Below are positions 18,205 to 28,492 of a DNA stretch of 40,614 nucleotides, piece by piece (positions within the stretch are counted from its first letter, which is position 1; each line of letters opens with the position of its first letter). A model generated the notes under the pieces. The model saw nothing but the letters and a program-made list of their open reading frames with translations, did not search any database and was not told where the DNA came from. Source of the stretch: Chara braunii (Eukaryota; Streptophyta; Charophyceae; Charales; Characeae); assembly GCA_003427395.1 (NCBI GenBank), contig BFEA01000350.1:556816-597429 (forward strand), written 5' to 3'. Made by a program: the position numbers and the translations under genes.

Positions 18205-19984
18205 AAAGGAGAATTGCACCCCCAAGGCCGCGGCCTTCCCCAATCAAACGAGGGTGCCCTGGCTAATTGGCCAGGTGACAGTTCAACAGTTTGATTAGTC
18301 GATTTTTCTAAATTTTTATTAATTTTTACTTTTAGTTTTTTCAAATTATCTCCTAATCCGCGCGTTTTCGCGCGAAGTACGCAGGGAGCAAAGTTTGTCC
18401 TCTCGTCGAGGCGAACGTTATGAGAGGTTTCTTGCTGAAATCTAACGGTTAGATTTTGAGATAACGATTTTTTTTTAATTTCCTATTTATTAATTCAAAA
18501 TTTACAGTTTTTTTTTTTTAATTTTTGCGAAAAATTGGTTCATATTTTTGGAATAACCCCTTGAACCAAAATTGTTTAGTTTATTTTTTCCGTTGTTCTG
18601 ACACCATGGACGGGGCAAATGGGGGTAGTTAAAGGCAAGGACGGTATGTAACAGCAAAGAAAAACGAGATAAAACAAAAATTAAATATTTATTTTCTTTG
18701 GAATTTCGTGTAAAATACCGAAAAAGGGATTAAGAAAAAGTGATCCGTCAAAGTTTTTGCACATTTCGAGTAGAGAGAACGGAAAAATTTTGGGAACGAA
18801 CGAGTTTTGGAGGAAAGCGTGCGGTTGCACGCAAAGCTTCAAAACCCTAGTTAGATAAATCCCAATTAGGGGAAACCCTAATTAGGAGAAGTCTTATTCA
18901 GGGTTTTGGGGTTGGATAACAACCTTAAAGAGGAAGGATAATATACAGGAAATACTTCGCCTTTTGTTTTCTGCGGCGTTTGTTTTTCATAATTAATTTT
19001 AAAAAAATACTAAAAATCACGAAAAAGAATTAATTATATTTTATTTTATTTTATTTCTAAATCCAGGCGTCTTTTCTTTCGGGTTATTGAGTTAGGGGCG
19101 AAAGCTCCGAACCCCATCCCGACGGGGGGAGGGGAAGTACTGCCTAAGTTTTCTTAAAATTTTGTATAATATTTCGAATTAATTAGGAAATAATTAGAGA
19201 AAATACTCAAAAATTGATTAAAAATTAAAATTTTCTTTTGAAATTGTTCACCTTTTGCTATACTCCTTCGGCGGCTATTTTGAGGCCTTCGGCCACACCC
19301 CATCCCAACGGGGGGAGGCGAAGTGCTGCCGAATTTTTTAGAAATCCGTTAAAATTCGTCGGGATCTTCTTAAACCAGAAAATTTTGCATAAAGACACAT
19401 ATAAGGAATATATATATATATAAAAAATGAGAAAGGAATTTAATCTTGCATGAGTGAATTTTCTGTAAATTAAATACAGTAAATATTGGAAAATTCCCTA
19501 GATAGCAAACGGAAAGAAGAATCGCAGCAGTAAAGAAGCGAGGTAGATCACCCCACCCCTCATAGGGGTTGGGTCCAGCAAAAGGGATTTTCTTTAATCA
19601 AATTTATTTATTTGTCATTCATACACTATAAACTAAAAATAAATAGCTAGAGTGTGTAAAGTTGAGAGGCGCGACTGCCGCGCTACTCCCTAAGGGCCAC
19701 CGAGCGTACCCTTAGTCAGTAGGGTAGAGCTAGTCGATTTCCTCTACTTAAAAAGTTATTTTTTAAATTAAACTTACTAAAATTCCTTAAAAATATAAAT
19801 ATGACTTAGAAAATAGCCAAAAAGTGAGGGTGAACATTTTTGCTCTTTACTTAGCTTGGGAAGGGCTTCTTACTCCATAGAGGCGCCCGGAGCAGCTACG
19901 GGCAGGGTCCCCTCGAACAAAGCACACACTTTGTAGACGAGGAAACTTGAATCCTCCACTGCTTCTTCAGTGGACATCAGTCGG
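18205..19984 (+). other. AT-rich untranslated leader of the large Gypsy element
   Basis: About 1.8 kb with long A/T runs and no supported gene. Two direct repeats with core CCCCATCCC-ACGGGGGGAGG lie at 19112-19144 and 19298-19330, 186 bases apart. A third related GC-rich patch (CACCCCACCCCTCATAGGGG) lies near 19550. A small inverted repeat CCCTAAGGG...CCCTTAG sits near 19689-19714. A long leader between primer site and coding region is usual for Tat/Ogre-like elements. These GC islands in AT-rich DNA may be structured RNA. Confidence 0.5.
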
Positions 19985-22900
19985 ATGTGGACTTTAGAGC
20001 AGGTAGAAGTCTACGAGGCCACCCGAGCTTGGGACATAGAGCCTCCGGAGCTCATAGAGGGAGGACAGGTAGAGCTCACGCTCCCAGGGCGGCCTATTGA
20101 GTTGCACGACAGGGAGTTTTGGTGGAAATCTGTTTTTTGACTTGTGATGCTTGGCTGTGGGTGTATAGATAGCATGCGACGGCGGAGTATGGGAGTCAGA
20201 CGCGAGAAGTAGTACAGGCCTATCTCTACTTAGGAGAGGAGGCAGCCAAGGGGGCTGCTTTGAGTCTAGTGATTAGAGGGACCAGCCCGATTATCGACAG
20301 GGCCCAAGGATTTCTGCAGCAGGAGGTCGACAGGTTTCGTGGGGACGACGCACAAGATCCGTTAACCTTGTTTCACGACCGACCTCATCTGGATATCACG
20401 GGCGATCTGCTGATAGCTCGGGACGACTTTTTCCCCTATTCGTCGAGCGCCTTGAGGGTTATCCTCCCGTCTTTTCTCGTAGACTTGCTCTTCGGAGGCG
20501 TAGGGGGGATAGTGGAGACATACTTGGCCTATAGAGAGCTACAGACGTTTGTTAGGAGCAGTCTAGACGAGTACTACTTGCATTACTCCCTCGCGACAGG
20601 AGGTCTTCGTTGGGGAGACGAGAGGGTCCAGCTGATAGAGCTGATCCATTCGTTAGGGGACGATATTCAGGGAGGGGTGTCGCCGCCCTCGTACGTCTGG
20701 GAGTGGCTGGATAGGGCACTTAGGACAGGACTGAAGTACGTCACCTGCATAGGCAGGCTTTTTTTAGAGGACTAGGAGAGTCTGTGGAGTGATGCACCTG
20801 GCGGACCCCTGATACGTGAGTATCAGCTGAGGCGTTATTATCAGGCGATCGGGCTCCCGCCATATCGCGTCGAGGACGAGTACGACTATGAGGGATGGGA
20901 GCGAGAGGACGACGAGGACGCCTGGGAGTCGGACTGGGTCGACCCAGAGAGTGAGGTTGACGAGGAGGAGGAGGACGACACAGTGGGCGCGCACTTCCCG
21001 CGCATAGGGGTACCGATTAAGGCCTAGGCGGAGCGTGCGGCGAGGCGAGTGCGAGCTAGGTTAGCCGTGAGATTCGGCAGTAGAGTGAGAGAGAGGTTAG
21101 GGAGATCCTGCATGCAGATGGCAGAGGAGATCGAGAGAGTCGACCTACCCTTTGGTGATTTCAGATGGCCTAAACCGCCCGAGATCATAGCTCCCGACTT
21201 GGCGGAGCTTGATCTACCGGCCAGATGCGTGGCTGAGCCAGGGCTGACTGACCATTGAGGGTCGACTCGGCTGGGATCAGACGTGCACCTATGGTCATAT
21301 ACTGTTCAGACCTACGAGTCTGATCCGCAGAGGTGGCGGGCGCCTGGTACGACGTCCATAGAGGCCGTAGGGCATATTTATCACTCACGAGAGGTGAGCG
21401 GCGTCGCCTATATCCAAGGCTTGGTGCATGGGTTCTGGCGGTATGAGAGAGAGGCGAGTGAGATCCTGACGGGCAAGATAGAGAGTGCACGAGAGGAGAT
21501 TGAGGATCTGTACGGGTCTATCAGGGAGACGAGGACTACGTTTCGGATAGGAGGGTTTGCCTTTCCGGCAGTCCGACTGCGCGCCGGGTTCCCGGTCTTT
21601 GTAGTGGAGCAGCTTTGGGGCTTGGGGTGCGTCGTGGAGAGATATTTCGCGGCTCTAGAGATCGACGGACTAGCTAGAGGGTAGACGGACCGGGACTTGA
21701 TTGCCTACGCACAGTTCGTAAGGGGGCCTCTTACTGGAGAGAGGGGGATACAACTCATAGAGTTCTGACGTGCTCTAGCGCCTATAGCTGACCCCCACTC
21801 TTCCTTCCCGGGCCAGCCCTTGGAGTTCTGACTGGCACTAGATAGAGAGGTCCAGAGACCAGTGGATAGTTTGGAGAGGGTCGGACGACTCTTTAGCGAG
21901 ACTCCCGGTGATAGGCCTGCTTCCCTCATCTCTATCTGGGAGTTGGAGGAGCATTATCAGAGTATATACCCAGATAGGGGGGAGCTCGGCTAGGACGCCG
22001 AAGACAGAGATTGGGTACATCATAGCGACATAGAGCCTTGGGGAGGAGACGTGAGACCATGGAGAGACGTGCCTGACGCAGGCGACATTGGAGCCGATAT
22101 AGACGGACCGCAGGAGGACGGTTGGGGACATCTCCTTCAGGCCGAGGGACAGGAGGATATCCCATGGGGTCAGGGGGTAGATGAGGATGGAGAGGAGGAT
22201 ATGCCAGCTGCGCGAGACGATTAGTGGCAAGGCATATCCGGGCGTAGCTTAGAGAAGGAAGTAGGGGATTGGTTAGCAGGCACGGGGAGAGAACTTTAGG
22301 CAAGACAAGAGTGGCAGTAAGAGCAGAAAGGGATGACAGACAGGGATACACTGAGAGTGACTCTTTCCTTACGACGAGATAGGACGGGCGGCTGGGAAGA
22401 AGAGGCGTTGGACAATGTTGAGCGACAGATCAGACTCCTGACGGAGCATGCCCTGGAGATACGGAGAAGCCAGAGATACGTCGAGTTTCCTATCTACTTC
22501 CATGGAGCTGACGGGAGAGTGCACAACACCTACTCGACCATACTGGACCTGAGTGGGAGAGTTGTCTGAGGAGTTAGCAACATCATGAGATAGGGAGCGT
22601 CGAAGGGAGTAGGGTGACATAGATCGAGTGGCGAAGAGGAGATGAGGAGTGACTCGGCGGCTTGGCTAGCTTATGTTCTCTCATGAGAGTCCGAATCCTA
22701 TAGCGTGAGGAAACTTGTAAGACCCAGAGAGGCGGCTGTTGGATATGATATTCCTCTTCCTGTGGGGTTAGAGGAGACTGACTGTGTCCCTATACGTTAC
22801 CTTGGGACGTGGCTGGCAGAGAGACTTTTTCTTTGGACGGTGATACTAAAAGATAGACGACCCGAAGGGACTCATGACCTAGAAGGGGTCGGACATCTAA

Positions 22901-24033
22901 TAACGAACAAAGCTGATGATTTAGACATAGGACTGACACTCGCAGGGGCTAGCAGGGCTTGGTGGAGAAATGAGTTAATGGCCCGAGTGATCATTAATCA
23001 GCAACTGGCGAGACTCTCTGGAAGAAGGTCGTATTGGAGTCGCTTGGTATACGGACCTACGCATCCGACCCTCTACCCGAGAGAGGGTTGGCGATTTGGA
23101 CTTCCTGCGTTCGTAATAGGGCAGACCTATGGGAACGTAGACCGTCTGAGTGTAGCAGTGGACCACACACTTTACGCGCTTTGGGAGGGCTTGGCGCCCC
23201 GTTTCAGGGAAGCATACTACGCCATTTGTGTAAGGTGGGGGCCACGTAGCAGAGAGACGCTTGACGATATCATAGACGTTACTTGTTGGGTGGACTGTAT
23301 GAGGCCAGTCGATCTGATTAGGTACTGCAGGAGACGAGCGGAGATTGATTATGTGGGGCTGGAGGATGTGAGATCTCTCTTCGAGGTCGCAGCTTAGGGT
23401 ATGCCAGGGAGAACGGCAACTGTGATGCGCTTAGATAAGCAACTGGTAAGCACATGATACACTGTGATGGTACTTCTCTAAGCATACATAGATGAGGACT
23501 TGACGGTGAGGGAGTGCCGGCTACGAGCCAGGGATTTGATCCGCGAGCATAGAGCTGATGTATTGGCGCAGGTGACCTTCCAGACCTCCATTTTCTATGA
23601 TGTGATGATATGGTCTCCTGGCTATATGCGCGCGGAGCACTACCACGATGAGACGGTAGCGGAGGCTAGAGCAAGGGTATGACGAGGAGCTGGAAAGATA
23701 TGTCGACAAAGTATGGAAGAGGAGAGTGAGGCGGTCGGAAGAGTGAGAAAGTGCATTAAAGAACCACTCTTGAACCAGGTAAAGGAGTTGGGGAACAAGA
23801 TAAGGGAGATCGGGTCGTGCCAGGATGAAGGCAAGCTGCGTAGGGTTGAGCTCGTGACGAAAGGGTTGGAGAGTCTGTTCAGGGAGGATAGAGAGATTAT
23901 CCAGGCGTGGAGATCAGACTTTCTGGAGAGGGTAAAGGCTAAGAACCTATTGTGCGAAGGAGCTAGGGAGAAGTCTGCAGAGGACGTGACAACGAAGGAC
24001 AAGGTAATGCAGGGAGATAGCAACAGGACATGA
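19985..24033 (+). pseudogene. unrecognised upstream ORF with three repeated modules
   Basis: Begins with an ATG at 19985 (MWTLEQVEVYEATRAW; REFWWKSVF), shifts by one base in the T-run at 20133-20138, then stays in one frame to 24033. Stops interrupt it: TAG at 20170, 20773, 21025, 21682, 21991, 22222, 22297, 22591, 23395; TGA at 21256, 21766, 21829, 22567, 22615, 22684, 23455, 23680; TAA at 22318, 23479. Three diverged copies of one module are visible. Module A (about 20170-20960) has LRVILPSFLVDLLFGGVGGIVETY; module B (21283-22200) has FPVFVVEQLWGLGCVVERY; module C (22705-23397) has FGLPAFVIGQTYGNVDRLSV. B and C share E-VGH, and A and B share VGRLF/IGRLF, YYQAI/HYQSI and an acidic tail. I know no matching family. 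Its position before gag resembles ORF1 of Tat/Ogre elements. Confidence 0.55.
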
Positions 24034-24953
24034 GTGGGACTGCCCCACACACGACGGACAGGTATTCATTGCATGTGGTAGGGAGACTGGACGGACCGTT
24101 GGTGTTGGTGATCGCAGAGCTCCAGCTCCATACCAGGTTGTGCATAGTTGAGGAGGCAGAGTATGTTCACCGTGCATTGCGTGAGGCTAGGGGAACAGGA
24201 CTTTGGATTGGGGTCGAAGGAGGACGAAGGATAAAATACGTACTTCGAGTAACATCTTTCGAAGGGCGGTCTCAGATAAGGGCGTGGTACGAGACGACTA
24301 GAGAGGCTGAGAGGCTGAGGATAAGCGAAGCCAGAAGAGTTGGGGAGCTAGGGAGAGTTATAGTAGACGGAGCGATACTGATGGTGCTAGCTGCTCATGA
24401 CCGATACTGGAGGGAATCGATAAAGATTAGAGGCTATACTAGAGGATAGTGGAGATGAGGACGATTTTGAGATGTTCTATGACATATTGGAGTTGTCGGC
24501 GGTGATACTACGAGCAACTCTAGCACTGACTTCCCTCAAATACTAGACAAATGACCTTATAGTTGTCTGGGGGTTAGAGGAGGAGATGGTTAGATGGCAG
24601 TAGGGGGAGAGTTTCCTCCTTTTGAGGGCTACCCGATTCAGGAGGGACTAGATGATCCAGCAAAGAGGACGGAGACAGACGCTCGAGGACTCTTGAGGGG
24701 TGCAAGTCGGGAGACATTGGTTAGGCTTGGGACTGCGATCTGCAGCAGGAGTAGAGATTCTGTCACGGGTATGGTGCAGATCAGGAGAGACACTACCTTG
24801 TTGGCAGAGCCCAGGGGAGAGGTTTACATAGACAACGGGATTCTTGGGTTAGAAAGAGAGCACGAGGTCCGCGACGGGAACGGAGTACTGGTGGCGGTAA
24901 TCAGAGCAGTCGAGAGCTATGAGTGGAGACGAGCGCGAACCGTGAACAAGTAA
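24030..24953 (+). pseudogene. further unrecognised frames before gag
   Basis: The first frame (ATG at 24030, stop at 24447-24449, 139 codons) starts inside an ATGA that also ends the previous frame. It reads charged and helical after a strand-rich start (YSLHVVGRLDGPLVLVIAEL; RRIKYVLRVTSFEG). Between 24454 and about 24596 another frame looks coding (DEDDFEMFYDILELSAVILR; VVWGLEEEMVRW) with an in-frame TAG. A last frame (24594-24953) holds EFPPFEGYPIQEGL and TTLLAEPRGEVYIDNGIL and ends in TAA right before a 25-bp repeat. The pieces probably continued the upstream ORF through two frameshifts. Function is unknown. Confidence 0.4.
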
Positions 24954-25052
24954 ACAGGTCCGGGCTGCGAGTTCTGTCACAGGTCCGGGCTGCGAGTTCT
25001 GTCACAGGTCCGGGCTGCTGCAACTGTCGTAGGCCGGACTGTAACGCCTGAC
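24954..25052. repeat. 25-bp tandem repeat just before gag
   Basis: ACAGGTCCGGGCTGCGAGTT followed by CTGTC occurs at 24954 and 24979. A shortened third copy is at 25004 and a diverged fourth near 25030. It fills the gap between the last upstream frame and the gag ATG at 25084. Confidence 0.85.
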
Positions 25053-26506
25053 ATAAGTGCCCGACTACGACTTCTGATAGCCTATGGAACCAGACACGAT
25101 GGGGCCACAACCGACCACGGGCGAAGCAGGAGAGAAGTACAGGACATCGCCCGACCGAGCACTGAGGGATCTGAAGGAACGAATTAGGCAGGGAGCACCG
25201 CTGAGATGGGCTGACCAAACCAATGATGGAGAGCCCGACGTAATGGGCGAGCCGGTGGTGACAGAGCCGCAAGAGGCTCTGAAGACTGGGACCTCGAGCG
25301 CTCAACGAGAAGCGACGACACGACGCTCCCCCGAGTATGAACGGAGAGAAAGAAGGGCGGATAAGGTTGGGGATGACTGGAGAGAGAGTTCACGAGATTT
25401 CTATTGGAGGGACAAAGACAGGGATAGAGCACCGCCCCGGCGTGTCTTCGACCCCCAAACAAGGGAGTCACATCCGCTCCCTTACGAGAGCAAGGATCGC
25501 TATATTATTACGCACAAGGCCTCAGAACCTCCTACTTTCAAGGGCTATAGTATCACAGAATATCTTGAGAAGTGGGAGCTTCATGCTAGCCAGAGTCAGT
25601 GGTCGGAGGAAGAGATTATAGATGACTTTCTATTTAATGTGGATCCAAGTCTCGGTAGGGAAGTTAAGGAAGCCCGACCAAAGGATGGGAAATGGACTAC
25701 GTATAAGAATAGCCTCATTGAGCTTTACAAATTAGAAGATAACAAGTACTCCATCAAGGACCTTGAGACTATGTATGACTCAAGATGAAGATGAGAGCGT
25801 ATGGGCATTTGGGATGCGTTTCCAGAAGATCTCTGACGTGCTGATGAAGAAGGGGAAGATCTCAGAGGTCGAGCGCTGTACTATCTTCATTGGACACCTG
25901 TCTAAAGGCAGGCAAAATAATATACTTAGAGATCTCCCTCGCGACAAGCTTGACTTCCCAGAAGTTCTAAAGCTCGCGATAAAGGTAGAGGCAGATGACT
26001 ACAAGGATTTGGTATGGAGGGGAATGAGGAGACGTGACTTCTCTCTCTATAAGGAGTATGTCACTGATAGATGTCCTGATTTCAAGGACTATCCCTGGTC
26101 AGAAAAGAATGAAGACGTGGCTGAGGAAGTGAAGGAGATACGGGACATGGTAAAGGGATTGACAAGACAGGTTACAGAGATTGTGACCACCACAGGAGCC
26201 ACGACTTACCGAGACAAACCCCGAGGGCCCTATTCACTTCGCTAGGACCATAGGAACACCGATTCCTGGAGGAGCGTCGAGGATAGAAATCCTCGAACGC
26301 TGACTGATTATCGTGCGGGGGAAAGGGAGAGAGACGATGAGCCATGACGACGTAGGGATGATGATATAGACAGGGACCACAGGGCTCGCGAGACATATGG
26401 GCGAGCTATGAGACTGGATGATTACTCTCGTAGCCCTCGCTATGAGGCTGATGGGGGTAGAGGCGACTCTCGAGGCCGGTGGGAGTAAGATCAGGGCCGG
26501 CGAGAC

Positions 26507-26623
26507 GGATACAGGGACAACAGATATGAGAGATCGGACCGAGATGGATATAGGGACGACAGGTATGAGAGGTCGGATCGAGATGGATACAGGGGTGGCA
26601 GGTATGAGAGAGGAGATCGAGAC
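26507..26623 (+). repeat. 39-bp coding repeat, three copies, in gag
   Basis: Three in-frame copies of a 13-codon unit, GYRDNRYERSDRD, GYRDDRYERSDRD and GYRGGRYERGDRD. They form the start of a longer Arg/Asp/Gly-rich stretch that continues with DSRGRYDRGG-like motifs to about 26870. Such basic repeats in gag usually bind RNA. Confidence 0.85.
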
Positions 26624-26953
26624 GGAGACCGACGAGATGACTCGCGCGGACGGTATGACCGCGGGGGATTCGCGAGGGCGCAGCGTAACGATTCGCGAGA
26701 GTGGTACGACCGAGGAGATAGACGCGATGAGTCGTGCGGGCGATACGACCATGGGGACCGCCGGAATGACTCACGGGGACGATATGAGCAAGGAGGATCC
26801 GGAGGAGACCACCACAATGATTCGCGCGGCCGGAATGAGAGAGGGGGATATGGCGCGTCATCCGATCCGCATACAAAGTCCCCTGACCCAAGAGCAGTGA
26901 GAGGTTCGACCTCTAGGGGCGCAGACGACAGGGCTCCCACTCCCAGGAACTTT

Positions 26954-26995
26954 TGCGTCTACTGTAGAGGGGATGATCATATCAAGAGAGACTGC
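26954..26995 (+). other. CCHC zinc knuckle of gag, large element
   Basis: C-VY-C-RGDD-H-IKRD-C gives a perfect C-X2-C-X4-H-X4-C knuckle in the gag frame. It marks the nucleocapsid part. Confidence 0.85.
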
Positions 26996-27268
26996 TCGGA
27001 TCTCAAACGGGCAATAGATGAGGGACTTGTCGTGCGTGATGACCGCAAGTACGTCAAGTGGGCAGATGATCTGGGAGATGTATCGATGTTCCTTTCGATG
27101 AAGGAGAATGTTGAAGCAAGGAGAGTAAAGCCGAGTAAAGGAAAGGAACCGGTTAGGAGCCAGAGCATCAAGATAACTTTCGAAGGAGATATGGCAACCA
27201 CACCCATAAGGGTGGCAGCTACCAAGTCGGCAAGGGGGTGTACATCGAAGAGGACCGACACGGATTAG

Positions 27269-27973
27269 GTGATGGCGGAGAAGGACGGACAGCGGATCGA
27301 TGGAGAGGAGGTTATTCTTTCACCACGAAAGCGGGGAGTGAAGAAGTTCTTGATGAAGAGTTCGCTGGATGAGATTGACACGGTCGAGCCACTGAGACGG
27401 ACCCTTCGACAGCCCATGCAGTGCTCCATCCTGGAGTATCTGGCAGCATCCAAGCCGGCTCGTGACAAGTTACAGATGATCACGCGGAAGACTCGCATAC
27501 CTCTATCGGAGAAGGTTCAGGTGACCCCTAAGGCGGATGCTCCTTCCATAGCAGTATTGGAGGTGACTGCTAGAGCAGAACGCATGGCGACAATTCTTCT
27601 TGATGGCATGGAAGGTGTGCCTCCAGACAAGTTTTACATACTTGGTAGTGGGACCGTGGAGGCGATCCTAAGCGACGGAGCGGTACTAGATGCTGTGATC
27701 GATAACGGCAGTGAGGCTGTCATTATAGACGAGGACCTGGCAGAGCAAGTTGGACTAGGTTTCGATAGATCATACTTGTTTGAGATAAAGACGGCTAGCG
27801 GGAGAAAGCAACAGATCACAGGAGTTTGTCACAAGGCGGCCATAGAAGTTCAAGGGGTACGAGTGACCCTGCCTGTCTTTGCAGTCAAGAACTGCAGCTC
27901 TTACCTGCTCTTGGGACGGACGTGGTTGAGCCATGTGCATGCGGTGACGATAGAGCGACCGGACGGGAGCTAG
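27269..27973 (+). pseudogene. pol: retropepsin-like protease region, large element
   Basis: In frame with gag but separated by the TAG at 27266-27268, and ended by TAG at 27971-27973. The N-terminal part is a linker (LRRTLRQPMQCSILEYLAAS). The protease follows: FYILGSGTVEAILSDG, then VLDAVIDNGSEAVIIDEDLA (catalytic Asp codon 27701-27703), TASGRKQQITGVCHKAAIEVQ, and SSYLLLGRTWLSHVHAVTI at the end. The triad is Asp-Asn-Gly rather than Asp-Ser/Thr-Gly. The flanking hydrophobic strands and the LLLG-W motif support an aspartic protease of the Gypsy type. The same frame continues after the stop into a pre-RT linker (27974-28492). Confidence 0.75.
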
Positions 27974-28492
27974 ACATTGTCCATCAAGAAGCTAGATGGG
28001 GCGCGGATTATGATTGAGACGGTGGAGCCTCGAGACCCGAGGAACAGAGCAGCCCTCGCTTTGGGTGCAGGACCCAGTGATCGGATTAAGTCATTACCTA
28101 TCTCCGGTCGCGCGGTGCGATTTCACGAGAAGAAGTATGGACCTCTGCTTACAGAAGAAGAAGGCAGGATTGCAAAAGTGAAAGATTTGGGGAGTCGGCC
28201 GATAGTGGACGGCAACTCGTATCCAAAGGAGGCAGATGAGGAATTTGGGGGCGTGGTATCCGTGTCTTTTTTAAGAGCACGGCCCCCTATGGGGGGCTAC
28301 CCAAGCGACACAAGCGAGTAGCTCAGAAAGTTAAGCCAACGGCGGTGGGCCGCGAACGATCTGCACTGGAAGGGATATCGGAAGAAGAGATCGCAAAGGA
28401 ATCAAAGAAAGAAAGAAAAAGGAGCCGCAACGCCTAACGGAAGAGAGGATAGCAGGGATGAACATCGGAGATGCCCACAGGAGCGGGAACGT
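27974..28492 (+). pseudogene. pol: pre-RT linker of the large element
   Basis: Same frame as the protease. Open from 27977 to a TAG at 28319-28321, then continues, Lys/Arg-rich, to 28492 where the RT begins. It includes SIKKLDGARIMIETVEPRDP and SGRAVRFHEKKYGPLL. No catalytic motif is visible. It is the connection region usually found between protease and RT. Confidence 0.6.

Larger units (their letters stand above)
25084..27268 (+). pseudogene. gag: Gypsy gag of the large element
   Basis: Starts at ATG 25084 with a charged N-terminus, then a capsid domain (EPPTFKGYSITEYLEKWELHA, WSEEEIIDDFLFNV, WTTYKNSLIELY). A 4-bp duplication TATGTATG at 25770-25777 shifts the frame. The capsid continues as DEDESVWAFGMRFQKISDVL and FIGHLSK up to about 26245. 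In-frame stops follow at 26243 (TAG), 26345 (TGA) and 26486 (TAA). Next comes an Arg/Asp/Gly-rich region with a 13-residue repeat (GYRDNRYERSDRD) three times at 26507-26623, a probable RNA-binding domain. A CCHC knuckle lies at 26954-26995, and TAG at 27266-27268 precedes the protease. The order is canonical for Gypsy elements. Confidence 0.8.
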
